28,318 bases of DNA from Scatavimonas merdigallinarum (GTDB lineage: Bacteria > Bacillota > Clostridia > Oscillospirales > Acutalibacteraceae): the NCBI GenBank assembly GCA_018713055.1, contig DVFW01000045.1, positions 1-28,318 on the forward strand, written 5' to 3'. A program made the position numbers and the translations under genes. The notes beneath the pieces are model-generated. The model was not told the DNA's origin and did no database searches. It saw only the letters and a list, made by a program, of their open reading frames with translations. This document shows positions 20,915 through 28,318 of this stretch, one piece after another; position 1 is the first letter of the stretch, and every line of letters begins with the position of its first letter.

Positions 20915-22788
20915 GCCTGATCTTCCTTTCTCTGTGAGAGCCATATGATAAGCACGGAAATATCGGCCGGACTCACCCCGCTGATGCGCGACGCCTGTCC
21001 AATATTTTCAGGCCGAATCTGGTTGAGTTTTTCCTGCGCTTCCAGACGCAAACCCGCAAGCGTACGGTAGTCTGTACCTGCAGGAAGCTTTTTATTTTCC
21101 ATCCTGCGCATTTGTTCTGTCTGCGCCATCTGCCGTTTAATATAACCTTCATACTTTACTTCTATCTCTATTTGTTCGAGTATATTCTGCTCCAGCAAAG
21201 GCCGTGCAGGGTCGATCGGCGTTAGCTTTTGGTAGTTTAACTGCGGGCGGCGCAGCAGGTCAATAAGCCGCACTCCGGTTGTAATGGGCGTTGTTTCATG
21301 TGAAACAAGCAGTTTGTTTACCTCTTTGGAAGGGGGAACCACCGTTTCCTTCAGGCGCTTGCGTTCCTGCTCCTTTAGTTTTTTCTTTTTCTTAAAGCGC
21401 CTCCATCTTTCGTCGCCAATCAGGCCAATTCTTCTGCCAAGCGGTGTTAAGCGCACATCCGCATTATCCTGTCGTAACAGCAGCCTGTATTCTGACCGCG
21501 ACGTCATCATTCTGTAAGGCTCCAAAGTGCCTTTTGTGACCAAATCGTCAATTAGCGTTCCAATATAGGAGCTGGCTCGGTCCAAAACAAACGGCGTTTT
21601 TCCCTGTACCTTTCTTGCTGCGTTGATTCCGGCAATCAAGCCCTGTGCGGCTGCCTCTTCATAACCGGAGCTTCCATTAAATTGCCCTGCGCCATAAAGG
21701 CCGGGAAAATCGCAAAACTCCAGCGTAGCATTCATATACAGTGGATCAACACAGTCATATTCAATTGCATATGCAGGGCGCATAATTACCGCATGCTCCA
21801 ATCCCTCAATTGAATGGTAAAATGCCAGCTGTACATCCTCCGGCAGAGAAGAAGACATCCCCTGCAAATACATTTCCTCCGTATTTTGTCCGCACGGTTC
21901 AATAAACAGCTGGTGGCGTGGTTTATCGGCAAAGCGGACAATTTTGTCTTCAATACTTGGACAATAACGCGGCCCTACGCCTTCAATTTTTCCCCCGTAC
22001 AGCGGGGAGCGGTGCAGGTTTTCCATAATAATTTCTTTTGTCCTGCCGTTTGTCCAGGCAATATGGCAAAGCACTTTATTTTCCCCCATACGCTCCGTAT
22101 CATAGGAAAACGGTTCAGGAGGATCGTCTCCGGGCTGCTCTTCTAATCCTGTAAAATCTATACTGCTTTTGAGTACCCTTGCCGGCGTTCCGGTTTTAAA
22201 GCGGCGCAGCGGTAATTTCAGTACCTTTAAAGCATGCCCTAAAAAAGCTGCAGGGAACATGCCGTCCGGCCCGCTTTCATAAGAAACATCCCCAATAAAA
22301 ATACGTCCGCCAAGATACGTGCCGGTTGCAAGGATTACAGTTTTACAATAAAAAAGCGCCTGCATACGGGTTTCTATCAGCCAGAAGTTCTCGTCCCGCG
22401 TAAGATTTACAACTTCTGCCTGTTTCAACTCCAGGTTTTCCTGCAGTTCCAGTTTATGCTTCATGGTATCGCTGTATTTTCTGCGATCAATCTGCGCGCG
22501 CAAAGAGTGCACCGCGGGGCCTTTTCCACGGTTAAGCATGCGCATCTGTAAAAAACACGCGTCTGCGGTTTTTCCCATCTCTCCACCCAGCGCGTCAATT
22601 TCTCTTACCAAATGGCCTTTTGCTGTGCCGCCTATTGATGGATTGCACGGGCAGTTTCCCACTGCGTCCAAATTAATTGTAAAGACAACCGTTTTACAAC
22701 CAAGCCTTGCCGCGGCGAGTCCCGCTTCAATCCCGGCGTGCCCCGCGCCGATTACCGCTACGTCATAATCTCCCGCTTTATATTGCAT
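20911..22788 (-). CDS. mnmG: tRNA uridine-5-carboxymethylaminomethyl modification enzyme MnmG
   Basis: A 625-residue FAD enzyme (GidA) that, with MnmE, modifies U34 of tRNAs. The FAD-binding VIGAGHAGIEAGLAAARLG lies at the N-terminus. PCNPSIGGTAKGHLVREIDALGG and FKTGTPARV are the family signatures, and the catalytic-cysteine region HRSPLYGGKIEGVGPRYCPS is present. The C-terminal helical domain ending ISGVSPADISVL binds MnmE and tRNA. The chosen start has AAGGAGG about 5 bases upstream, inside the 11-base gap to mnmE; the stop overlaps rsmG. It contains a parS-like site at 21292-21307. Confidence 0.97.
   Translation of the reverse strand: MQYKAGDYDVAVIGAGHAGIEAGLAAARLGCKTVVFTINLDAVGNCPCNPSIGGTAKGHLVREIDALGGEMGKTADACFLQMRMLNRGKGPAVHSLRAQIDRRKYSDTMKHKLELQENLELKQAEVVNLTRDENFWLIETRMQALFYCKTVILATGTYLGGRIFIGDVSYESGPDGMFPAAFLGHALKVLKLPLRRFKTGTPARVLKSSIDFTGLEEQPGDDPPEPFSYDTERMGENKVLCHIAWTNGRTKEIIMENLHRSPLYGGKIEGVGPRYCPSIEDKIVRFADKPRHQLFIEPCGQNTEEMYLQGMSSSLPEDVQLAFYHSIEGLEHAVIMRPAYAIEYDCVDPLYMNATLEFCDFPGLYGAGQFNGSSGYEEAAAQGLIAGINAARKVQGKTPFVLDRASSYIGTLIDDLVTKGTLEPYRMMTSRSEYRLLLRQDNADVRLTPLGRRIGLIGDERWRRFKKKKKLKEQERKRLKETVVPPSKEVNKLLVSHETTPITTGVRLIDLLRRPQLNYQKLTPIDPARPLLEQNILEQIEIEVKYEGYIKRQMAQTEQMRRMENKKLPAGTDYRTLAGLRLEAQEKLNQIRPENIGQASRISGVSPADISVLIIWLSQRKEDQA
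21292..21307. promoter_or_regulatory. parS: parS-like centromere site inside mnmG
   Basis: TGTTTCATGTGAAACA (on the other strand TGTTTCACATGAAACA) differs from consensus parS at one position. Together with the site at 19028-19043 it defines a local variant with the centre CACATG. It encodes the VSHET stretch of MnmG. Confidence 0.85.
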
Positions 22789-22799
22789 ATGGTTCCTCC

Positions 22800-24167
22800 T
22801 TACTTGCCAACACAAAACCTTGAAAAAACGGTTTCTACAACTGCTTCGCTCACGCGCTTGCCTGTCAGGGTAAGCAACGCGCTTATAGCGTCCTCCAGCG
22901 ATACCGTAACCGCGTCAAGCGTAAAACCGGACTGCAGCGCGCTGATTGCTTCTTTAAGTGCGCAAAGTGCCTTTTCCGCCGCTGCCCTTTGTCGCTCTGT
23001 TGCTAAAATGGCCTGTGAAGGATCAAAATCTTTTGTGCCTGTTACAGCCTCCACCGCGTCTGTAAGCGCCTGTATTCCTCTACCTTCAGCAGCAGAAATA
23101 TGCACAAGCGCCTTCACTTTCTGTGCAATGTACGCCGTATCAATTTGACTGCCCTTGTCCGCCTTGTTAACTACAGCCACAGCAGGCGCATCGCAAAGCA
23201 GATCCAGCATTGCCTGATCATCCTTCTCCAAAGGAGAAGAACCGTCAAAAACCGCTAAAATCAAACCACAGCTTTTTATGCGTTCTTTTGCTTTATCTAC
23301 TCCTATTTTTTCAATTGGATTATCCGTATCGCGCAGGCCGGCTGTGTCGGATAAGCGCAAAGTTGTATTTCCCAGCAGCACGGTTTCTTCTACAATATCT
23401 CTGGTCGTACCAGGAATGTCTGTAACAATCGACCGTTCACAGCCGGAAAGCAGGTTCATCAACGTAGATTTTCCTACGTTTGGCTTGCCAATAATCAGCG
23501 TGTCCACGCCTTCGCGTACCATCTTTCCTGTATCATACCCGGAAAGCAGCGCCTGCAGGGCGCTTTGGTTTTTTTCCAGCTCTTGTTCAAGCAGACTACT
23601 GGAAAGTTCGGGAATATCTTCCTCCGGATAATCTGCCCATGCGGATAAATGCGCAGCTGTTTCCGTTAATTGTGTGCAAATTACGTCTATTTTTTTTCTA
23701 AGGGCGCCTTCTTTACAAGATAAAGCAGCTCTGGCGGCATGTTTTCCTTTCGCGCCAATCAAATCCATAACAGATTCTGCTTCTGTCAGGCCCATTTTCC
23801 CATTTAAAAAAGCTCTTTTTGTAAATTCACCTGCCTGTGCGGGTATTGCCCCCGCCTGCAATACAGCGCGTAAAACACATTTTGTAAGATAAATCCCCCC
23901 GTGGCAGGAAATCTCTACCACATTTTCGCCCGTATAGCTATGCGGGGCCCTGAAAACCAGTGCAATTCCCTCGTCAAGCTTTTCATCCCCGCTAAATATA
24001 TGCCCAAATGTGGCCGTGTAGCCCTTCTGCGCTGAAAGAGCTTTTCCCGATACAGGCCGAAAAACCATATCTGCAATTTGAATCGCCTGTTCTCCAGATA
24101 TTCTGATTACGCCAATACCGCCTGCTCCCTGTGCAGTGGAAATTGCCGCAATGGTATCCATTTTCAT
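22800..24167 (-). CDS. mnmE: tRNA modification GTPase MnmE
   Basis: A 455-residue GTPase (TrmE) that partners MnmG. The N-terminal tetrahydrofolate-binding domain starts DTIAAISTAQGAGGIGVIRISG and includes ENVVEISCHGG. A helical domain houses the inserted G domain (about residues 215-375) with G1 GKPNVGKST, G2 region TDIPGTTRD, G3 DTAG, and G4 NKAD. The C-terminus ends FCVGK, matching the catalytic CxGK motif. Length is normal. TAAGGGAT precedes the ATG. It is followed closely by mnmG; jag lies 65 bases upstream. Confidence 0.97.
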   Translation of the reverse strand: MKMDTIAAISTAQGAGGIGVIRISGEQAIQIADMVFRPVSGKALSAQKGYTATFGHIFSGDEKLDEGIALVFRAPHSYTGENVVEISCHGGIYLTKCVLRAVLQAGAIPAQAGEFTKRAFLNGKMGLTEAESVMDLIGAKGKHAARAALSCKEGALRKKIDVICTQLTETAAHLSAWADYPEEDIPELSSSLLEQELEKNQSALQALLSGYDTGKMVREGVDTLIIGKPNVGKSTLMNLLSGCERSIVTDIPGTTRDIVEETVLLGNTTLRLSDTAGLRDTDNPIEKIGVDKAKERIKSCGLILAVFDGSSPLEKDDQAMLDLLCDAPAVAVVNKADKGSQIDTAYIAQKVKALVHISAAEGRGIQALTDAVEAVTGTKDFDPSQAILATERQRAAAEKALCALKEAISALQSGFTLDAVTVSLEDAISALLTLTGKRVSEAVVETVFSRFCVGK

Positions 24168-24197
24168 ATAAATCCCTTACCTGTTTCCCTGCTATTT

Positions 24198-24228
24198 TTT
24201 TGGGGGCTGCACAATGCAGCCCCCAAAA
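24198..24228. other. Hairpin between jag and mnmE with reversed U/A polarity
   Basis: TTTTGGGGGCTGC (24198-24210) and GCAGCCCCCAAAA (24216-24228) form a perfect 13-bp stem with a 5-base loop. Read on either strand, the T-run comes before the stem and the A-run after it, so it is not an intrinsic terminator. It may stabilise or punctuate the operon mRNA. Confidence 0.75.
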
Positions 24229-24232
24229 GACT

Positions 24233-25078
24233 TTATATAGATTCTTTCTCTTTTTTCATTTCAATCTTTCCGTAAAGTGAAAAATTCCCGCCGTCATTAA
24301 TCGGTGCTCTTTTTTGCACCTGGTTGTTCTGTCCATGGCCGGCTGTATAGCCATTACGATTCCCATTTCGGTTATATCCGTCGTTATAATGTTTCTTTTG
24401 TGTGCTCCGGGACTTGTTATAACCGCTGTTTCTGCGGCGGTAGGTTTTTGCGTTGGGGTCCAGACCAATTACTACATGCCGGTCTATGTTTTCCCCTTCC
24501 GACCAGGAAATTACACCGTTTACCTTCTGCACTGCTGTATGGATAATACGCCTCTCGTAAGGGTTCATCGGTTCCATTGGCACATTTTTTCCTATTTTCA
24601 AGGCCTTATATGCCATTCTCCTTCCCAGTATTTCCAGTGTTTTTTCACGTTTTTTACGATAATTTCCCATATCAAGAGTAATTCTATAATAGGTGTTATC
24701 TATATGATTTGCCACCAAACCGGCAAGATACTGCAACGCATCAAGCGTTTCTCCTCTCTTTCCAATAATAAAGTTTATATCTTCACTGGAAAGATTAATC
24801 TTCGCGCCGCCTTCTATTTCCTGTATTTCCATCGTTACGTCGTTAAATCCCATACGGGACAGTACGCTTTTTAAATAATTTGCCGCGCTTTGCGCAGGGG
24901 AAACCTCTAAAAAGGCGCGAACCTTTGCAGGGCTTCCTCCAAAAATGCCAAATTTCTTTTTTTCCGGCATCTGCAGTACGTCAAAATTTGCCTCGTGGGT
25001 TTCTATACCAAGCTGTCTGCATGCGTCTTCTTGTGCCTCAACGATCGTTTCACCTGTTCCAATTGCTTCTCTTAACAA
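24233..25078 (-). CDS. jag: RNA-binding protein Jag/KhpB (Jag_N, KH and R3H domains)
   Basis: A 281-residue protein. The N-terminal Jag_N domain (about 1-50) includes KKKFGIFGGSPAKV. A KH domain (about 70-145) has INFIIGKRGETLDALQYL with the GxxG loop. An R3H domain (about 150-205) has NPYERRIIHTAVQ, the R-xxx-H motif. The last about 75 residues are a low-complexity basic, Asn/Gly/Tyr/Arg-rich tail, longer than in Bacillus SpoIIIJ-associated Jag. With KhpA it binds mRNAs and sRNAs and affects cell elongation in streptococci. The start is TTG, 6 bases after GGGGGTG. It lies 93 bases after yidC. Confidence 0.93.
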   Translation of the reverse strand: MLREAIGTGETIVEAQEDACRQLGIETHEANFDVLQMPEKKKFGIFGGSPAKVRAFLEVSPAQSAANYLKSVLSRMGFNDVTMEIQEIEGGAKINLSSEDINFIIGKRGETLDALQYLAGLVANHIDNTYYRITLDMGNYRKKREKTLEILGRRMAYKALKIGKNVPMEPMNPYERRIIHTAVQKVNGVISWSEGENIDRHVVIGLDPNAKTYRRRNSGYNKSRSTQKKHYNDGYNRNGNRNGYTAGHGQNNQVQKRAPINDGGNFSLYGKIEMKKEKESI

Positions 25079-25171
25079 TATTTACACCCCCATAAATTGC
25101 TACTTCTTTTTTAAGTAATGGCTGCTTTCCACATCACACATACAATTTATAAAAAGCTGTACCATCGCCAT

Positions 25172-26149
25172 TTACTTCTTTTTTCCCTGTTTTTTCTTTT
25201 GCTGTATTCCTTTATTTTCAAATTTAGGATTATAACTGTATTTTACTTTTGCCTCTTCCAGTTCAAGCAAAGCTACCCTCTGTGCCTCCGCTTTGGCCCC
25301 CATAATATTTGCACTGTAGAAATTTTGTAAAATAACAGTTTGCAAAAAACCCAAAACCGTTGAGACAATCCAGTAAAAACCAACCGCCGCGGGTACTGTA
25401 TAGGCAATATATGCGCTCAAAAGCGGCATAAGAAGAAGCATATACTTCATACAACCCTGCTGCATTTGTGCCGTGCCCTGCAGCTTCATTGTAAAAAACT
25501 GCGACAAAACAGAGGTAACAAGACAGAGAACAGGAATAATCAGTAAAATTGTAAAGCCTTCATTCGGCCTTCCAAGAAGATCCAATCCAAAAGAATGAAA
25601 ACCCTGGCCAAAGTCTTTGATCTGGTCAATTGTATTTGCATCAAAAAATCCACTTAAATACGTTGTTCCCTGCGGCGTCTGTGCAAGTTTGATTATATCA
25701 ATTTGTCCATAAAAATTATTAAAGGAAGTTCCAATCCCAGGCAGCGTATTTAAATAACTAACCGCTTTTGTAACGGTTTCTGCAGCAATATGCATTGTAT
25801 TTGTAAGAGGATTGATAACCGCGTAATAAACACCTAACAGCAAAAGCATGGGAAGTAGAGAAGAAAGACAGCCCCCCATAGGGTTTATACCCTCTTTTTG
25901 ATAAAGCTTGCTTACTTCCTCATTAAGTTTTGCTTTATCATTGCCATATTTTTTTTGCAGCTCACGCTGCTTTGCAGCAAGGCGGGCGTTTGCCGCCATA
26001 GACTTTTGCTGTTTAATCGACGTGGGAAAAAAAATAATCTTTAAAAAAAGTGTAAACAGGACAATTGCAATTCCGTAATCGTGCACCAGCATAAAACAAA
26101 ACCAGAGCACATAGCCAAAAAGGCTTCCTATCAGATTAAATATATCCAT
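25172..26149 (-). CDS. yidC: Membrane protein insertase YidC (SpoIIIJ/Oxa1 family)
   Basis: A 325-residue insertase that places proteins in the cytoplasmic membrane. The first helix (about 10-33) is followed by TLFLKIIFFPTSIKQQKSMAAN, with the conserved Arg/Lys-bearing hydrophilic groove region, and a cytoplasmic helical hairpin (LAAKQRELQKKYGNDKAKL). Then come GCLSSLLPMLLLLGVYYAV, a soluble extracellular loop, and closing helices including YWIVSTVLGFLQTVILQ. The basic tail is typical and helps ribosome contact. There is no lipobox. The size is larger than Bacillus SpoIIIJ (about 260) because of the loop between helices 2 and 3. GAGGAGG lies 11 bases upstream. Confidence 0.95.
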   Translation of the reverse strand: MDIFNLIGSLFGYVLWFCFMLVHDYGIAIVLFTLFLKIIFFPTSIKQQKSMAANARLAAKQRELQKKYGNDKAKLNEEVSKLYQKEGINPMGGCLSSLLPMLLLLGVYYAVINPLTNTMHIAAETVTKAVSYLNTLPGIGTSFNNFYGQIDIIKLAQTPQGTTYLSGFFDANTIDQIKDFGQGFHSFGLDLLGRPNEGFTILLIIPVLCLVTSVLSQFFTMKLQGTAQMQQGCMKYMLLLMPLLSAYIAYTVPAAVGFYWIVSTVLGFLQTVILQNFYSANIMGAKAEAQRVALLELEEAKVKYSYNPKFENKGIQQKKKQGKKK

Positions 26150-26165
26150 AATTGCGCAGACCTCC

Positions 26166-26402
26166 TCATTTACTTTTCAACCCTTTTTTCTTTTCGGGAA
26201 CAGGATCATATCCACCTTTTGAAAAGGGGTTACAACGCAATATTCTCCAAATTGTCATGCATCCGCCCTTAAACGCCCCAAACCTTTCAATCGCCTCCAG
26301 CCCATATTGGGAACAGGTGGGATAATACTTACAGCTTGGCCTTGTATGCGGCGAAATTGCTTTTTTGTAGAATTTAATAAGCCAAATAAGCGGGCGCTTC
26401 AT
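26166..26402 (-). CDS. yidD: Membrane protein insertion efficiency factor YidD
   Basis: A 78-residue amphipathic protein assisting YidC. It shows the family pattern KFYKKAISP, SCKYYPTCSQYGLEAIERFGAFKGG and RILRCNPFSKGGYDPVP, with the three conserved cysteines. The start overlaps the rnpA stop by 4 bases, and yidC follows after 16 bases, the standard order. Confidence 0.96.
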   Translation of the reverse strand: MKRPLIWLIKFYKKAISPHTRPSCKYYPTCSQYGLEAIERFGAFKGGCMTIWRILRCNPFSKGGYDPVPEKKKGLKSK

Positions 26403-26734
26403 TTTAAAACTCCCGCCTCTTTCAGCTGTTTTTTCATACAGCGCAATATTTCTGTACTTTTCACGCGCGACGTTTTTACTCTTGCCACAAAAACAAAATC
26501 GTACCCCGCCTGAATCTGCGGAAACAGCTGCGCGTAGGCTGCCCGTATCACTCGTCTGGAACGGTTGCGCTGCACGGCTTTGCCTGTTTTTTTGCTTGTC
26601 GTAATTCCATACCTTACGCTGTGCAACCTGTTTTTCATAACATACGTTACGACGACGGGAGAAATAAAAGATTTTCCTCTGTTATAAAGACGTTTAAAAT
26701 CTTTATTTTCCTTTAACGTTTCCATACTTCCCAT
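26399..26734 (-). CDS. rnpA: Ribonuclease P protein component
   Basis: A 111-residue RNase P protein, which helps the catalytic RNA bind pre-tRNA 5' leaders. Motifs are LKENKDFKRLYNRGKSF, RYGITTSKKTGKAVQRNRSRRVIRAAY (the RNR box) and GYDFVFVARVKT. The start may be the ATG at 26734 or the fourth codon ATG; only a weak ribosome site (GGGAT) is seen. A terminator between rpmH and rnpA means rnpA is probably expressed by partial read-through. Confidence 0.96.
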   Translation of the reverse strand: MGSMETLKENKDFKRLYNRGKSFISPVVVTYVMKNRLHSVRYGITTSKKTGKAVQRNRSRRVIRAAYAQLFPQIQAGYDFVFVARVKTSRVKSTEILRCMKKQLKEAGVLK

Positions 26735-26795
26735 ATGTTATCATCCCGTCTGTAAAAGCAAATCCGTTTTTCACATAAAAACACATGCGCTTCTT

Positions 26796-26825
26796 ACAAA
26801 AATAAAGACCACATTTCAGTGGTCT
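26796..26825 (-). terminator. Terminator/attenuator between rpmH and rnpA
   Basis: AGACCAC / GTGGTCT (arms 26819-26825 and 26806-26812) form a 7-bp stem followed on the minus strand by TTATTTTTG. The weak stem suggests partial termination, giving more L34 mRNA than RnpA mRNA. Confidence 0.75.
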
Positions 26826-26830
26826 CAATC

Positions 26831-26965
26831 TTAGTAAGACAACCTTTTTCTGCCTTTTGCACGTCTGCGGGCAAGCACCTTCCGCCCATTTCTGTCAGAC
26901 ATTCTTTTTCTGAAACCATGCTCCTTTTTTCTGTGAAGCTTTTTAGGCTGATATGTTCTCAACAT
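26831..26965 (-). CDS. rpmH: 50S ribosomal protein L34
   Basis: A 44-residue L34 protein with the standard composition: MLRTYQPKKLHRKKEHGFRK, followed by RMSDRNGRKVLARRRAKGRK and LSY. AAAGGAGGG precedes the ATG by 8 bases; in-frame codons further upstream lie in the leader and are excluded. It is first gene of the leftward origin operon, with a promoter at 27006-27034. Confidence 0.98.
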   Translation of the reverse strand: MLRTYQPKKLHRKKEHGFRKRMSDRNGRKVLARRRAKGRKRLSY

Positions 26966-27005
26966 AAAAAAGCCCTCCTTTCGGGTATTAACCTTGCAAT
27001 ATAGC

Positions 27006-27034
27006 ATTATAACGTAATTCATATAAATCGTCAA
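27006..27034 (-). promoter_or_regulatory. Promoter of the rpmH-rnpA operon
   Basis: On the minus strand: TTGACG (complement of 27029-27034), a 17-bp spacer and TATAAT (complement of 27006-27011), about 41 bases before rpmH. Confidence 0.88.
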
Positions 27035-27216
27035 CAAAAATTTTTTATTTTTTTAAGTGCAAAAACAAAGAAAATGTCGGCCTGTAAGGCAGTCTTTTTG
27101 CCTTATACCATATCTTGTGTTTTCTTCTTATTTTCTTACTTTATGCAGTATAAAAAGCACACTTTTTATTATTTTATCTGCATATGTAAAGCTTACAATT
27201 TTTTTCAATAAAAAGT
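27035..27216. other. AT-rich rpmH-dnaA intergenic region (origin-side spacer)
   Basis: The gap between the two divergent promoters is highly AT-rich (runs of T/A at 27035-27070 and 27110-27210). It is the place where many Firmicutes carry the incA part of the bipartite origin. I find no TTATCCACA or TTTTCCACA 9-mer here on either strand. DNA-unwinding potential is high by composition. The second origin part between dnaA and dnaN would lie outside the window. Confidence 0.5.
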
Positions 27217-27245
27217 TTGAAAAGAAGACCGGTTTGTGATAGAAT
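27217..27245 (+). promoter_or_regulatory. Promoter of dnaA
   Basis: TTGAAA (27217-27222), a 17-bp spacer and TAGAAT (27240-27245), each one base from consensus. The leader to the dnaA start is about 115 nt. Confidence 0.8.
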
Positions 27246-27365
27246 AATACAGATAATGAAAGAGCGGGATTTTATATATTATAAGTAAAAATATACATAC
27301 TATATGATTTTTTGAATCTCCTGAACTCTTGCGTTTAAAAATTTTTAGATAAGGAGAGAATCACC

Positions 27366-28318
27366 ATGGAGTCCTTTAATGAAGCCTGGGACGTAATCTG
27401 TGATTATTGTAAAACCAGAATTACAGACGTTGCATATAAAACCTGGATCAGCAGGATTAAGCCCCTGACACTGAATTTTGATTCAGGAGAAGCCATTCTC
27501 CTGACTCCAAACGAATTTCACCGGCAAACGCTGACGCGCTGTTATCTTACACTTTTACAGGAAGCATTTGATGCCGTGTTTGGATCTTCTATTGAAATCC
27601 GCCTAACAATCCCGGAAGAGGTCAGCAGCAAAAACCAGGAACCGGAAAATGAAAAAATCATGCATTCAGACTATGAATATACATTTTCCACGTTCATTGT
27701 AGGCTCCTCCAACAAATTTGCGCATGCGGCTTCTCTTGCAGTTGCTACAAATCCAGCAGGCGCATATAATCCTTTATTTATCTACGGGCATTCCGGTCTT
27801 GGAAAAACGCACCTTTTATATGCAATTGGAAACGAAATCAAAAAAACGCACAGTAATATGAACATTCTTTATGTAAAGGGCGACGATTTTGCAAATGAAT
27901 TAATCGAATCAATTCAAATAGCAAAAACAAAAGAATTCCGGCAAAAATACAGAAACGCCGACGTACTTTTAGTAGACGACGTACAGTTTATAGGCGGAAA
28001 AGAATCTACACAAGAAGAGTTTTTCCATACATTCAACACCTTGTACGAAAGCAAAAAGCAGATCGTTCTAACTTCAGACAGGCCTCCAAAAGAAATAAAA
28101 ACGCTGGAAGAAAGGCTGCGCACCCGCTTTGAATGGGGATTAATCGCAGACATTCAACCACCGGACCTTGAAACAAGAATTGCAATCATTAAAAGAAAAG
28201 CGGAATTCTTAGAAATTCATATTCCCGACGAGGTATGCGAATACATTGCCACAAAACTAAAAACAAATATACGGCAGCTGGAAGGCGTTGTACAAAAAAT
28301 TAAAGCAAAAAACCTCTT
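27366..28318 (+). CDS. dnaA: Chromosomal replication initiator DnaA (partial, 3' end outside window)
   Basis: 317 codons of an expected about 450 are present; the frame is open to the edge. Residues 1-80 are domain I, which binds helicase or regulators (MESFNEAWDVICDYCK...). A short linker (about 82-103) precedes domain III, an AAA+ ATPase. It contains the family start YTFSTFIVGSSNKFAHAASL, Walker A GHSGLGKTH (141-149), Walker B LLVDDVQF (201-208), sensor 1 IVLTSDRPPKEI, and the arginine-finger region LEERLRTRFEWGL. The DNA-binding domain IV is cut off. AAGGAG lies 9 bases before the ATG. It is divergent from rpmH, the hallmark Firmicutes origin layout. Confidence 0.98.
   Translation, partial: MESFNEAWDVICDYCKTRITDVAYKTWISRIKPLTLNFDSGEAILLTPNEFHRQTLTRCYLTLLQEAFDAVFGSSIEIRLTIPEEVSSKNQEPENEKIMHSDYEYTFSTFIVGSSNKFAHAASLAVATNPAGAYNPLFIYGHSGLGKTHLLYAIGNEIKKTHSNMNILYVKGDDFANELIESIQIAKTKEFRQKYRNADVLLVDDVQFIGGKESTQEEFFHTFNTLYESKKQIVLTSDRPPKEIKTLEERLRTRFEWGLIADIQPPDLETRIAIIKRKAEFLEIHIPDEVCEYIATKLKTNIRQLEGVVQKIKAKNL

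Noticed and set aside
1..28318. CRISPR array, insertion sequence or prophage
   Set aside because: No regularly spaced repeats, transposase, integrase or terminal inverted repeats with target duplications were seen. The only tandem repeat is the coding CDPGP array.

Overview
The window reads as a chromosomal segment of an endospore-forming member of the Clostridia (Firmicutes/Bacillota), next to the replication origin. The support is the conserved block dnaA | rpmH-rnpA-yidD-yidC-jag-mnmE-mnmG-rsmG-noc-parA-parB, strong Shine-Dalgarno sites, sigma-A promoters with 17-bp spacers, a SleB cortex-lytic enzyme, and ParB and Noc paralogues together with parS sites. Order or family cannot be fixed by eye.

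Left end (1-5.9 kb). Two tandem near-consensus promoters at 202-331 fire leftward into a typical rRNA operon leader; the 16S gene would lie just outside the window. Rightward follow sleB, a six-helix membrane protein with a zinc-ribbon tail, and an AEC-family transporter. A 20-bp bidirectional terminator separates these from a leftward lipoprotein gene and a YabE-like DUF348/G5/3D cell-wall protein that has its own promoter and a folded leader.

5.9-9.2 kb. A long gene-poor stretch holds a large AT-rich palindrome, a 24-bp perfect hairpin, and about 220 nt whose ends pair with each other, a candidate structured RNA just downstream of rplM-rpsI. A ROK glucokinase gene and tRNA-Leu(UAA) follow on the plus strand.

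9.3-13.8 kb is an accessory-looking rightward block: a SnoaL-like protein, a membrane-anchored DUF4474-type protein with a Cys-Asp-Pro-Gly-Pro repeat tail back-to-back with a metallophosphoesterase, a dCMP deaminase with an unusual zinc ligand, two leftward tRNAs (Met, Glu) and a GNAT acetyltransferase. At 14.05-14.20 kb there is a tight cluster of DnaA-box-like 9-mers.

14.3-27.0 kb is leftward housekeeping: guaB, serS, then the origin-proximal block for chromosome segregation (parB, parA, noc, two parS-like sites), tRNA and rRNA modification (rsmG, mnmG, mnmE), membrane protein insertion (jag, yidC, yidD), RNase P protein and L34. dnaA is divergent and runs off the right edge after about 317 codons. 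The leftward direction of the rRNA operon and of most core genes fits replication leaving an origin near dnaA. No insertion sequence, CRISPR array or phage gene was seen.
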